Of a DNA stretch of 64,000 nt, positions 26,115 to 33,008 are shown one piece after another. The stretch spans positions 5,854 through 69,853 of the forward strand of contig CAYRTL010000011.1 of the NCBI GenBank assembly GCA_964427005.1, written 5' to 3'. Numbering within the stretch: the first letter of the stretch is position 1; each line of letters begins with the position of its first letter. The notes under the pieces are model-generated. The model searched no databases, was not told where the DNA came from, and worked only from the letters and a program-made list of their open reading frames with translations. The position numbers and the translations under genes were made by a program. The stretch comes from JAMXLO01 sp964427005. Its GTDB lineage: Bacteria; Pseudomonadota; Alphaproteobacteria; Acetobacterales; Acetobacteraceae.

Positions 26115-26873
26115 ATGACCGCGCTCGCCCCGGAAACATGGCGCCGACTGCTGCGTCGCACACCGGCCGATGCCGCGCTGTCGCCGCTCTATGGTCCGCT
26201 GCTCTGTTCGCCGACCGCATCCGACGGATGCTACGTGCTGGGCCGGATCGCCCAGTCGCTCGATGGCCGAATCGCCACGGCCACTGGCGTGTCGCACTGG
26301 ATCAGCGGGCAGGAGGACATCGTCCATACGCATCGTCTGCGTGCGCTGTTCGACGCCGTGGTGATTGGTGCTGGCACGGTGCGTGCCGATGATCCGCAAC
26401 TCACCACACGCGAGGTCGAAGGGCCCTCGCCGGTGCGCATTGTGCTCGACACCAATCGCCGGTTAGACGCGCGCTATCGCGTGTTCCGCGACGGACCGCA
26501 AACGCTGCTGCTTTGTGCATTCGACGCAGGCGGTGAGGATCACGTGGGACACGCACCAGTGCTGCGTCTGCCCCGTTCGGGCCAGGGTCTGGATATCGCG
26601 GCGGTGCTTGGTGCGCTTGCTGAACGCGGACTGCGCCGCCTGTTCGTCGAGGGCGGCGGCATTACCGTATCGCGCTTTCTCGCCGCAGGGGCGCTCGATC
26701 GCTTGCACGTGACGATCGCGCCGCTGCTCATCGGTTCCGGCATTCCCGCCTTCACACTGCCAGAAGCAACCACTCTGACCGACGTGCTGCGCTTCGACTG
26801 GGCCGTGCACCGGATCGGCGCGGACCTGCTGGTCGATATTCCTCTGTCCCGCGCAAGACCGGGCGCTACATGA
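26115..26873 (+). CDS. RibD C-terminal-type reductase (DHFR-like fold)
   Basis: 252-residue NADPH reductase resembling the pyrimidine reductase domain of RibD, without its deaminase domain. Family motifs: AQSLDGRIAT near residue 47, VVIGAGTVRADDPQLTTR, RIVLDTNRRLD, LFVEGGGITVSRFL and the C-terminal PLLIGSG. About 40 residues precede the fold. GGAG lies just before the ATG. It opens a run of five genes with 4-base or smaller overlaps (reductase, MDR dehydrogenase, PTPS-like, glycosyltransferase, methyltransferase). Because no other rib gene is present, it likely reduces a pterin or pyrimidine intermediate of that local pathway rather than serving riboflavin synthesis. Confidence 0.87.
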   Translation: MTALAPETWRRLLRRTPADAALSPLYGPLLCSPTASDGCYVLGRIAQSLDGRIATATGVSHWISGQEDIVHTHRLRALFDAVVIGAGTVRADDPQLTTREVEGPSPVRIVLDTNRRLDARYRVFRDGPQTLLLCAFDAGGEDHVGHAPVLRLPRSGQGLDIAAVLGALAERGLRRLFVEGGGITVSRFLAAGALDRLHVTIAPLLIGSGIPAFTLPEATTLTDVLRFDWAVHRIGADLLVDIPLSRARPGAT

Positions 26874-27814
26874 GAGCTGCGCGTGCATTCTGGACGGTTG
26901 CGCCTGGCCGCGGTGAGATGCGCAGCGAAGCGCTGCCCGCTGGCGAGGTTCTGGTGCGGACGCTGGCTACCGGCGTATCGCGCGGCACCGAGGCGTTGGT
27001 GTTTGCCGGTCGCGTTCCGCCGAGCCAATACGACGCGATGCGTGCACCGCTTATGGGTGGCGATTTCCCCTTTCCGGTGAAATACGGCTACAGCGCCGTT
27101 GGTCGCACGCCGGACGGTTCGCGCGTGTTCGTTCTCCACCCACATCAGGATGTGTTCGTTGTGCCACGCGGCATGTGTGTGCCGGTGCCGGATACCATCC
27201 CGACGCAGCGGCTTGTGCTGGCCGCAAACATGGAGACGGCGCTGAACGTCATCTGGGACGCGTCGCCGCTTTCGGAAGAACGCATCCTTGTCATCGGCGC
27301 CGGTGTTGTCGGATTGCTGGCTGCGTCGCTGCTGGCTCGCACACCGGCCGCGCGTGTCACAGTGGTGGATATCAACCCCGAGCGCCGGGAGTTAGCGCGC
27401 CTCTTCGGCTGCGAGTTCGCGCTGCCCGAATATGCGCCGGCAGATCAGGACCTTGTCGTCCATGCATCGGCCAGCGAAGCGGGCCTACGTCTGGCACTCG
27501 ATCGAGCGGCGTTCGAGGCGCGGATCATCGAGGCGAGCTGGTACGGCGACCACGCCCCTTCCGTGCCGCTTGGTGAGGCGTTCCATTCGCGGCGCCTGCG
27601 ACTGATCGCGTCGCAGGTGGGTGCCGTCGCGCCGGCCATGCGCGACCGCCTGAGCCACGCCGAACGGCTTGCGCTGGCGCTCGAACTGCTTGCCGATGAG
27701 CGCTACGACGCGTTGCTGCAGGGGCCGACGCGATTCGAGGATATGCCGGAAGCCATGCCGCGCATCCTCGCGCCCGGCGGTCTTTGTCATGTGATCACCT
27801 ATGGGACCGAGTGA
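26870..27814 (+). CDS. MDR-type zinc-binding dehydrogenase homologue
   Basis: 314-residue medium-chain dehydrogenase/reductase. Short N-terminal GroES-like part with TLATGVSRGTEALVFAGRVPPSQYD, then YGYSAVG, and a Rossmann fold ILVIGAGVVGLLAASLLAR followed by VTVVDINPERRELARLFG. The usual catalytic-zinc Cys-His cluster of alcohol dehydrogenases is not evident, so it may be a zinc-free member similar to BchC-type reductases. Overlaps the upstream gene by 4 bp (ATGA) and is followed without a gap by the PTPS-like gene, so the products probably act in one pathway. Confidence 0.85.
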   Translation: MRAARAFWTVAPGRGEMRSEALPAGEVLVRTLATGVSRGTEALVFAGRVPPSQYDAMRAPLMGGDFPFPVKYGYSAVGRTPDGSRVFVLHPHQDVFVVPRGMCVPVPDTIPTQRLVLAANMETALNVIWDASPLSEERILVIGAGVVGLLAASLLARTPAARVTVVDINPERRELARLFGCEFALPEYAPADQDLVVHASASEAGLRLALDRAAFEARIIEASWYGDHAPSVPLGEAFHSRRLRLIASQVGAVAPAMRDRLSHAERLALALELLADERYDALLQGPTRFEDMPEAMPRILAPGGLCHVITYGTE

Positions 27815-28216
27815 ATGTTCAGCCTGACGGTTTGCGACCACATCATGATCGCCCACAGTTTCCGCGGTGAGGAATTCGGCCCCGCGCAGAAGCTGCACGG
27901 CGCAACCTTCGCCGTTGAGGCGCAGTTTCGTGCGCCGAAACTCGACGAACACCAGCTTCTGGTGGATATCGGCTTGGCGAAGACCGAGCTCCGCCGTGTC
28001 CTGGACACGCTCGACTACAGCAACCTCGACGAGAAGCCAGCCTTTCAAGACGTGAACACCACGACGGAGTACATGGCGTTCCACATCCATGCGCTGCTCG
28101 CCACTGCCTGCCGCGAAGGGCGCCTGGGCGATGGTGGCCGCTCGGCTACCAGCCTGAAAATCCTGCTGCGCGAAAGTCCGAACGCCTGGGCTGCCTATGA
28201 AGGACCACTTGGCTGA
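27815..28216 (+). CDS. 6-pyruvoyltetrahydropterin synthase/QueD-like protein with altered active site
   Basis: 133-residue T-fold protein. Retained: first zinc His H14 (AHSF), second His H28 in KLHGATF, Asp D67 in LDTLDYSNL, E85 in NTTTEYMA and the substrate-anchoring Glu E120 in LLRESPNAW. Lost relative to E. coli QueD: the catalytic Cys27 is A24, the third zinc ligand His33 is A30, and the catalytic His71 is Y68. So the standard 6-carboxytetrahydropterin or PTP reaction is doubtful, while pterin binding through E120 seems kept. Start directly after the MDR stop; its stop overlaps the glycosyltransferase start. Confidence 0.85.
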   Translation: MFSLTVCDHIMIAHSFRGEEFGPAQKLHGATFAVEAQFRAPKLDEHQLLVDIGLAKTELRRVLDTLDYSNLDEKPAFQDVNTTTEYMAFHIHALLATACREGRLGDGGRSATSLKILLRESPNAWAAYEGPLG

Positions 28217-29253
28217 TGCGTGCCTCGCTGATTGTCCCGGCGCCGTTCGATGCGGTGACCGGCGGCTACGAATACGACCGGCGCATCGTCGATGGCTTGC
28301 GCGCGACAGGGAATGAGGTGCGGGTGGTTGAGCTTGCAGGCACGCATCCTGTGACGGACGAACTGGCGCGCGATTCTGCCTGCGCTGCATGGGATGGCGT
28401 CCCGGATGATTCGCGGCCGATCATCGACGGCCTCGCGTTGCCTGCGTTCGCCGGCATGGATGATGCACTGGCGGCACGCAACGCGGTCGGTCTGATCCAT
28501 CACCCGACATCATTGGAGACCGGCTTCGGCGATACGGAACGGGCCGCTCTGTTGGCGCTGGAGAAACGGCTGATGCCGAAACTCTCGCGCATCATCGTCA
28601 CCAGCGAGGCAACCGCCGAACAGCTCGTGACGGAGTTTGCGGTGGATCGCGAGCGCATCAGGGTGGTCGTGCCTGGTACGGATGACGCGCCGCGCAGTCC
28701 AGGTTCGGGCGGGCCGGCCTGCCACATTCTCTCCATTGGCACGCTGATCCCGCGCAAGGGACACGACATCCTGCTGCAGGCGTTGGCGCGATTGTTCGAT
28801 CTGGACTGGCAGCTCACCATCGCCGGCTCGCCCGACCGGGACGAAGTGCACGCGCATTCATTGGCGGCGCTGGCGGAGGAACTCGATATCCGTAAGCGCG
28901 TACGCTTCGCCGGCGAGGTGACGGGTCCCGCGCTCGAGGCGCTATGGCGCGAAGCCGATGTGTTTGCGCTGGCGACGCATTGGGAAGGCTACGGCATGGC
29001 GATTGCCGAGGCGTTGAAACGTGGCTTGCCGGTTGTTGTGTGCGATGGCGGTTCGGCGGGGAAACTGGTCACGGAACACTCGGGCGTGGTGTGCCCCGTC
29101 GGCGACAAGGTGAACCTATCGAAGGCGCTGCGTCGCCTCATCTTTGGCACGGAGCTGCGCCGGACCATGGCCGATGCGGCCTGGCAGGTCGGGCAGACAT
29201 TGCCGAATTGGCAGACTCAGGTACGGGAGTTCGCCCAGGCGCTCAGCTTGTGA
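28216..29253 (+). CDS. Glycosyltransferase family 4
   Basis: 345-residue GT-B enzyme, retaining type, cytosolic. N-domain begins MRASLIVPAPFDAVTGGYEYDRR (acceptor-side GG loop). The C-domain has LSIGTLIPRKGHDILLQAL, FAGEVTGPALEALWREADVFALATHWEGYGMAIAEAL with the ExxGxxxxE-type signature (EGYGMAIAE) that binds the nucleotide sugar. No membrane anchor or lipid-linked-sugar genes lie nearby. In this operon the acceptor is probably the small molecule made by the reductase and PTPS-like proteins, comparable in principle to pterin glycosyltransferases of cyanobacteria. Confidence 0.92.
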   Translation: MRASLIVPAPFDAVTGGYEYDRRIVDGLRATGNEVRVVELAGTHPVTDELARDSACAAWDGVPDDSRPIIDGLALPAFAGMDDALAARNAVGLIHHPTSLETGFGDTERAALLALEKRLMPKLSRIIVTSEATAEQLVTEFAVDRERIRVVVPGTDDAPRSPGSGGPACHILSIGTLIPRKGHDILLQALARLFDLDWQLTIAGSPDRDEVHAHSLAALAEELDIRKRVRFAGEVTGPALEALWREADVFALATHWEGYGMAIAEALKRGLPVVVCDGGSAGKLVTEHSGVVCPVGDKVNLSKALRRLIFGTELRRTMADAAWQVGQTLPNWQTQVREFAQALSL

Positions 29254-30086
29254 TCGAACGCTTCGACGCTGAGTGGCTGGCGCTGCGCGAGCCGTTCGAT
29301 CATGCCGCGCGCAGCCTCGCACTGGCACAACGCCTGGCCGAGCTTCTGCCGAGGCGTCCGCGTCTGGTGGATCTCGCTGCCGGTAGCGGCAGCATGTTCC
29401 GATTTCTGGCGCCAATCATTGGTCGGGGCCAGGATTGGATGCTGATTGATGCCGATGGTGCATTGCTGGATGAGGCGTTTGGCCGCACGGCTGCATGGGC
29501 GCGCCGGCGAGCGTACGCCGCGACTGCTGACGGAAATCAATTGCTGGTATCGACGCCGCATGGCTTGTGGCGGATGCAGGTCATTCAGCAGGACCTCGCG
29601 TCATGGTCGGGCCATGCGGATGGAGCCGATGCAATCCTGTGCAGTGCGCTCCTCGACCTCGTCTCGGCACCGTGGCTTGCACGGCTTTGCGATGCGCTGA
29701 CCGTGCCGTTCCTTGCTTGCCTCTCCGCGGATGCGCGCGATGCCTGGCTGCCACGCCATCCGTACGATGCACTGGTGCTTTCGGCATTCAGACGCGACAT
29801 GCTGCGTGACAAGGGATTTGGTGCGGCATTGGGAACCGCCGCACCCCGGTTCCTGTCTGCGCGCCACTGTGTAAGCGCGCCAGCCGACTGGCACGTTCCA
29901 CGAACGGCACTTCGCATGTTGCGAGCCTTGATCGACGGCACCGCGGACGCAGCGCGCAACGCGCGCCCTTCCCGCAGCGCTGAAATCGCCGAATGGCAGG
30001 AACTGCGTCTCCGCCAGGCGATGCGAGGTAGGCTTGCCATCCGCATAGGGCACCGCGACATACTGGCTCTTCCACCAGGAGGATGA
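29250..30086 (+). CDS. SAM-dependent class I methyltransferase
   Basis: 278-residue protein with a Rossmann methyltransferase fold: motif I LVDLAAGSGSMFRFL, motif II-like WMLIDADGALLDEA, and the post-I acidic ADAILCSALLDLVS. I start at the GTG at 29250, overlapping the glycosyltransferase stop by 4 bases (MIERFDAEWLALREPFDHAARS). The opening 'REPFDHAAR' is a pattern seen in methyltransferases for small substrates. As last member of the five-gene set it may O- or N-methylate the glycosylated product. otnK follows after 5 bp. Confidence 0.85.
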   Translation: MIERFDAEWLALREPFDHAARSLALAQRLAELLPRRPRLVDLAAGSGSMFRFLAPIIGRGQDWMLIDADGALLDEAFGRTAAWARRRAYAATADGNQLLVSTPHGLWRMQVIQQDLASWSGHADGADAILCSALLDLVSAPWLARLCDALTVPFLACLSADARDAWLPRHPYDALVLSAFRRDMLRDKGFGAALGTAAPRFLSARHCVSAPADWHVPRTALRMLRALIDGTADAARNARPSRSAEIAEWQELRLRQAMRGRLAIRIGHRDILALPPGG

Positions 30087-30091
30087 CCGCC

Positions 30092-31357
30092 ATGCTGTTG
30101 GGCGCGATCGCCGACGATTTCACCGGCGCTACCGACCTCTGCTCGATGCTGGTTCGCGGTGGCATGCGGACGGTGCAGCTCATCGGCGTGCCGCGTCCGG
30201 GCGATGCTCTACCGGACGCCGATGCCGTCGTTGTGGCCTTGAAGTCGCGCACGGCGCCGGTCCAGCAGGCGGTCGATGAGAGCCTTGCCGCACTCTCGTG
30301 GCTGCGCAACGCCGGTTGCCAGCAGTTCTTCTTCAAATATTGCTCGACCTTCGACAGCACCGACGCAGGCAACATTGGACCCGTCGCAGACGCGCTGATC
30401 GCGGCACTCGGGTGCGGCTTTGCCCTCGCCTGTCCGGCGTTCCCTGCCAATGCCCGCAGCGTCTATCAGGGCCATTTGTTCGTCGGCAGCACGCTGCTCA
30501 ACGAGAGCGGGATGGAGCATCATCCACTGACGCCGATGACCGATGCCAATCTGGTGCGCGTGCTGTCACGGCAGACGGATGGCACAGTCGGCCTGGTTCC
30601 GTATGGAACAGTCGATCAGGGAGCCATTGCCATCCGACAGGCGATGACCGCGCTCAAGGAACAGGGGCGACGCTATGCCATCGTCGATGCGGTGGACGAT
30701 GCACATCTGATCGCCATAGGGGAAGCAGCCGAACATCATGCGTTGATCACAGGCGGCTCTGGCGTCGCGATGGGGTTGCCAAGGAACTTCCGCCGATCAG
30801 GCAAGCTGCCGGAGCGCAGCGACGCCGCCACGCTGCCCGCTTTGGCTGGTCATGCCGCGGTGCTGGCTGGCTCCTGCTCGCGCGCCACACTCGGCCAAAT
30901 CGGCATCGCGCGGGAACACGTTCCTGTGCTGCAACTCGATCCACTCGCCCAGCCGGACACGGCACAGATGGTAGCGACGGCGCGCAACTGGATGGCGGAC
31001 AAGCTCGGTGCCACGCCCATCGTCATTGCCGCGTCAGCGCCGCCCGACAAGGTCGCGGCGCTGCAGCAGATGCTCGGACGCGATGGTGCCGGTGCACTCA
31101 TCGAGCAGACGCTGGCGCACATTGCAGAGGATCTGGTCGCCCACGGGGTGCGGCGACTTGTCGTCGCGGGTGGCGAAACCGCCGGCGCGGTGGTGTCCCG
31201 TCTTGGTGTACGCAGCCTGCGGATTGGCGCAGAGATCGATCCCGGTGTGCCCTGGACCTACGCCGAAGGCGGCGCAACGCCACTGCTGATGTCACTCAAG
31301 TCGGGCAATTTCGGCGCCCGTGATTTCCTTCTCAAGGCATTCAGAGTGCTGCCATGA
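30092..31357 (+). CDS. otnK: 3-oxo-tetronate kinase (four-carbon acid sugar kinase)
   Basis: 421-residue DUF1537 kinase. N-domain signature IADDFTGATDLCSMLVRGGM with the catalytic Asp pair, FFKYCSTFDSTDAGNIGPVADAL, and PAFPANARSVYQGHLFVG; C-terminal nucleotide-binding part VAGGETAGAVVSRLGV. Phosphorylates 3-oxo-tetronate in acid-sugar (threonate, erythronate) breakdown. The start is ATG 30092: AGGAGG (30077-30082) abuts an earlier ATG at 30083, too close for use, but is 9 bases from 30092. otnC follows 58 bp later. The partner dehydrogenase and isomerase are not in the window. Confidence 0.9.
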   Translation: MLLGAIADDFTGATDLCSMLVRGGMRTVQLIGVPRPGDALPDADAVVVALKSRTAPVQQAVDESLAALSWLRNAGCQQFFFKYCSTFDSTDAGNIGPVADALIAALGCGFALACPAFPANARSVYQGHLFVGSTLLNESGMEHHPLTPMTDANLVRVLSRQTDGTVGLVPYGTVDQGAIAIRQAMTALKEQGRRYAIVDAVDDAHLIAIGEAAEHHALITGGSGVAMGLPRNFRRSGKLPERSDAATLPALAGHAAVLAGSCSRATLGQIGIAREHVPVLQLDPLAQPDTAQMVATARNWMADKLGATPIVIAASAPPDKVAALQQMLGRDGAGALIEQTLAHIAEDLVAHGVRRLVVAGGETAGAVVSRLGVRSLRIGAEIDPGVPWTYAEGGATPLLMSLKSGNFGARDFLLKAFRVLP

Positions 31358-31379
31358 TGGCCGGATCGAGTCTGGCCAT
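31357..31379. repeat. Short family B palindrome after otnK
   Basis: ATGGCC and GGCCAT separated by 11 bases, followed by GAC; a degenerate copy of the GTCATGGCC...GGCCATGAC element. It overlaps the last base of the otnK stop codon. Confidence 0.55.
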
Positions 31380-31385
31380 GACAAC

Positions 31386-31418
31386 AGGAGGCCGGGCGTT
31401 CGCCCGGAACCATGCATG
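31386..31418 (+). promoter_or_regulatory. Ribosome binding site separated from the otnC start by a perfect hairpin
   Basis: AGGAGG at 31386-31391 is followed at once by CCGGGCG-TT-CGCCCGG (31392-31407, 7-bp perfect stem) and then AACCATGC before the ATG at 31416. Linear spacing is 24 bases, but folding the hairpin leaves 8. No other in-frame start with a ribosome site exists. Confidence 0.6.
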
Positions 31419-32051
31419 ACGGCCGAAGACGAAACTCGTGAGCTTCTGGTGGAACTTGCGGCCAGTCTGTTCGCACGCGGCTTTTCGGTGGGCAGCGCTG
31501 GCAATATCAGCGTGCGTCTGAAGGACGGCTACTTGATCACGCCGACCAATTCGAGCCTGGGACGGCTCGATCCTGCACGGCTGTCGCGGCTCGACAGTGA
31601 CTTCCGCCATGTCGGCGGAGACAAGCCGTCCAAGGAGGTATTCATGCACCGCGCGTTTTATCGCGCGAGAGAGGATGCGGGTGCGGTGGTGCACCTGCAT
31701 TCAACGATGGCGACAGCGATTGCCTGCCTGCCTGATGTGGATGCCAGCAATCCAATCCCGCCGCTGACGCCGTACTTCGTGATGCGTGTCGGGCGCCGCA
31801 TGCCCATCGTGGAATACTATCGGCCCGGCGATCCCGCGATGGAGCCGGCGATCCATGCAGCGGCACGTGACGCGCGGGCCGTGCTGCTCGCTAATCACGG
31901 GCCGGTGGTATCGGGAAAGACGCTCACAGATGCGGTCTATGCGGCGGAGGAGCTGGAAGAGGCTGCGAAGCTCTATTTGCTGCTGCGCGGCACCTCACCT
32001 CGACTGCTGGCGCCGAAGCAAGTGGACGATCTGCTCGCCACGTTCGGCTGA
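31416..32051 (+). CDS. otnC: 3-oxo-tetronate 4-phosphate decarboxylase (class II aldolase family)
   Basis: 211-residue class II aldolase/adducin-fold enzyme. GSAGNISVRLKDGYLITPTNSSLGRL near the N-terminus binds the phosphate; catalytic Glu in SKEVFMHRAFY; zinc ligands in VVHLHST (two His) and LLANHGPVV (His). Together with OtnK it converts phosphorylated 3-oxo-tetronates to dihydroxyacetone phosphate. The start gives MTAEDETRELLVELAASLFARG, a usual family N-terminus. The 3' side has a family B repeat and a terminator-like hairpin. Confidence 0.9.
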   Translation: MTAEDETRELLVELAASLFARGFSVGSAGNISVRLKDGYLITPTNSSLGRLDPARLSRLDSDFRHVGGDKPSKEVFMHRAFYRAREDAGAVVHLHSTMATAIACLPDVDASNPIPPLTPYFVMRVGRRMPIVEYYRPGDPAMEPAIHAAARDARAVLLANHGPVVSGKTLTDAVYAAEELEEAAKLYLLLRGTSPRLLAPKQVDDLLATFG

Positions 32052-32092
32052 TGGTGTGATCACGAGCCAGCCGCGCCTCACCGTCATGGCGG

Positions 32093-32111
32093 CCCCAAGC
32101 CCGGCCATGAC
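32093..32111. repeat. Family B palindrome, minimal copy
   Basis: GTCATGGCGGCC / GGCCATGAC ends pair over 7-8 bases in a 19-29 bp element. It lies between otnC and the leftward H1-like gene. Confidence 0.65.
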
Positions 32112-32132
32112 GTCAAACTCTTGAAAAAGAAA

Positions 32133-32150
32133 GGGCGCCGGTTGGCGCCC
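32133..32150 (-). terminator. Rho-independent terminator of the H1-like gene
   Basis: GGGCGCC-GGTT-GGCGCCC, a perfect 7-bp GC stem with a 4-base loop. Read leftward it is followed by TTTCTTTTTCAA, a good U-run, so it terminates the basic-protein gene at 32197. Confidence 0.85.
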
Positions 32151-32161
32151 CTTGGACCCTT

Positions 32162-32185
32162 CCCGGCTCCATGTTGGGAGCCGGG
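32162..32185 (+). terminator. Hairpin after otnC, possible terminator
   Basis: CCCGGCTCC-ATGTTG-GGAGCCGGG, a perfect 9-bp stem followed on the plus strand by TTTGGTGTTGTT. It could end rightward transcription from otnK-otnC; the U-run is interrupted. Confidence 0.6.
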
Positions 32186-32196
32186 TTTGGTGTTGT

Positions 32197-32550
32197 TCAG
32201 TTCATGGACTCCGAAGAGCCCGACGGCATCGACTCGTTGTTCGCGTTGGCAGCAGCAGCAGCCTTTCGGCGGCCTCCGCCCTTCTTTCGGCCCGCTGCCT
32301 TCTTACGGCCGCCCTTCTTACCAGCAGCCTTCTTCTTCGCTGTGGTCTTGCGACCACCCTTCCGTGCGGCAGCCTTCTTGCGACCAGCCTTCTTCTTCGG
32401 CGCGGCCTTGCGACCAGCAGCCTTTTTCCGCCCGCCCTTCTTCGCGGCGGCCTTCTTCTTGCCGGCAGCCTTCTTCCGGCCACCAGCCCGCATCGCCAAC
32501 GCCTGCGCGGCGCGTGGCTCTTCGGTGCTCGGGGTCTCTTCGTTGCTCAC
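32197..32550 (-). CDS. Lys/Ala-rich histone H1-like DNA-binding protein
   Basis: 117 residues. After an acidic 12-residue head (MSNEETPSTEEP) the centre is a run of imperfect units such as KKAAGRK, GGRKKAA and PKKKAGR, about 80 residues, ending in ANANNESMPSGSSESMN. This composition matches bacterial H1-like or AlgP-like nucleoid proteins that bind and compact DNA. Start is GTG with AAGGAG 9 bases upstream. The repeated units at DNA level (many near-identical KKAAGRK codons) make the length prone to change by slippage. A clear terminator follows. Confidence 0.85.
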   Translation of the reverse strand: MSNEETPSTEEPRAAQALAMRAGGRKKAAGKKKAAAKKGGRKKAAGRKAAPKKKAGRKKAAARKGGRKTTAKKKAAGKKGGRKKAAGRKKGGGRRKAAAAANANNESMPSGSSESMN

Positions 32551-32957
32551 CTGTAGGAACTCCTTTTCGTGTCGTTGGTTTCAGTCGCGCGGTCGAACCG
32601 CGGCCGGGCCGGCGATCCTGCGTGGAAGGCTTGTCTGCCACGCTCGCCAATGCCGCACATGCCCGGAAGCGCGACGAACCAGCCGGCGCACATCGGCGCC
32701 ATAGTCTTCGTCGCATCTGCGATCCCGCATCCGACGTCGATGCTAGATCGACTGTGCTTCACCTGGACGAGTCTGCGGTCAATGGACCGTCCTTCCGTTG
32801 ACGTGCGCAGCAACGACTCAGCGAATCGAATACATACGCACCGAATCCGCTATTCCTTGTCTCACCTATCGATGTCAACAAAAAGCAACCGTTTCGTCGC
32901 AAGTTCGATGAAAAAAATGCGTCGAAACGCCAATGCGATGCATTGATGCCACACAAA
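32551..32957. other. Upstream region of the H1-like gene, no gene seen
   Basis: About 400 bp without a convincing frame. The right third (32820-32945) is notably more A/T-rich than the surroundings and has an inverted repeat CGTTTCG (32890-32896) / CGAAACG (32923-32929) around an A-run. It should contain the leftward promoter of the H1-like gene. Confidence 0.5.
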
Positions 32958-32985
32958 ACCGCCGCAGCATTGCTGCTGCGGCGGT
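32958..32985 (-). terminator. Rho-independent terminator of prpC
   Basis: ACCGCCGCAGCA and TGCTGCGGCGGT form a perfect 12-bp stem with the loop TTGC. Read leftward, TTTTGTGTGG follows the stem. It lies 23 bp beyond the prpC stop. Confidence 0.9.
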
Positions 32986-33008
32986 GTGGAACGCGTGATG
33001 AGAATCGG

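Noticed and set aside
28944..29249. Extended N-terminus of the methyltransferase frame inside the glycosyltransferase gene
   Set aside because: The segment is an out-of-frame reading of the conserved GT4 C-domain; the GTG at 29250 gives the family start.
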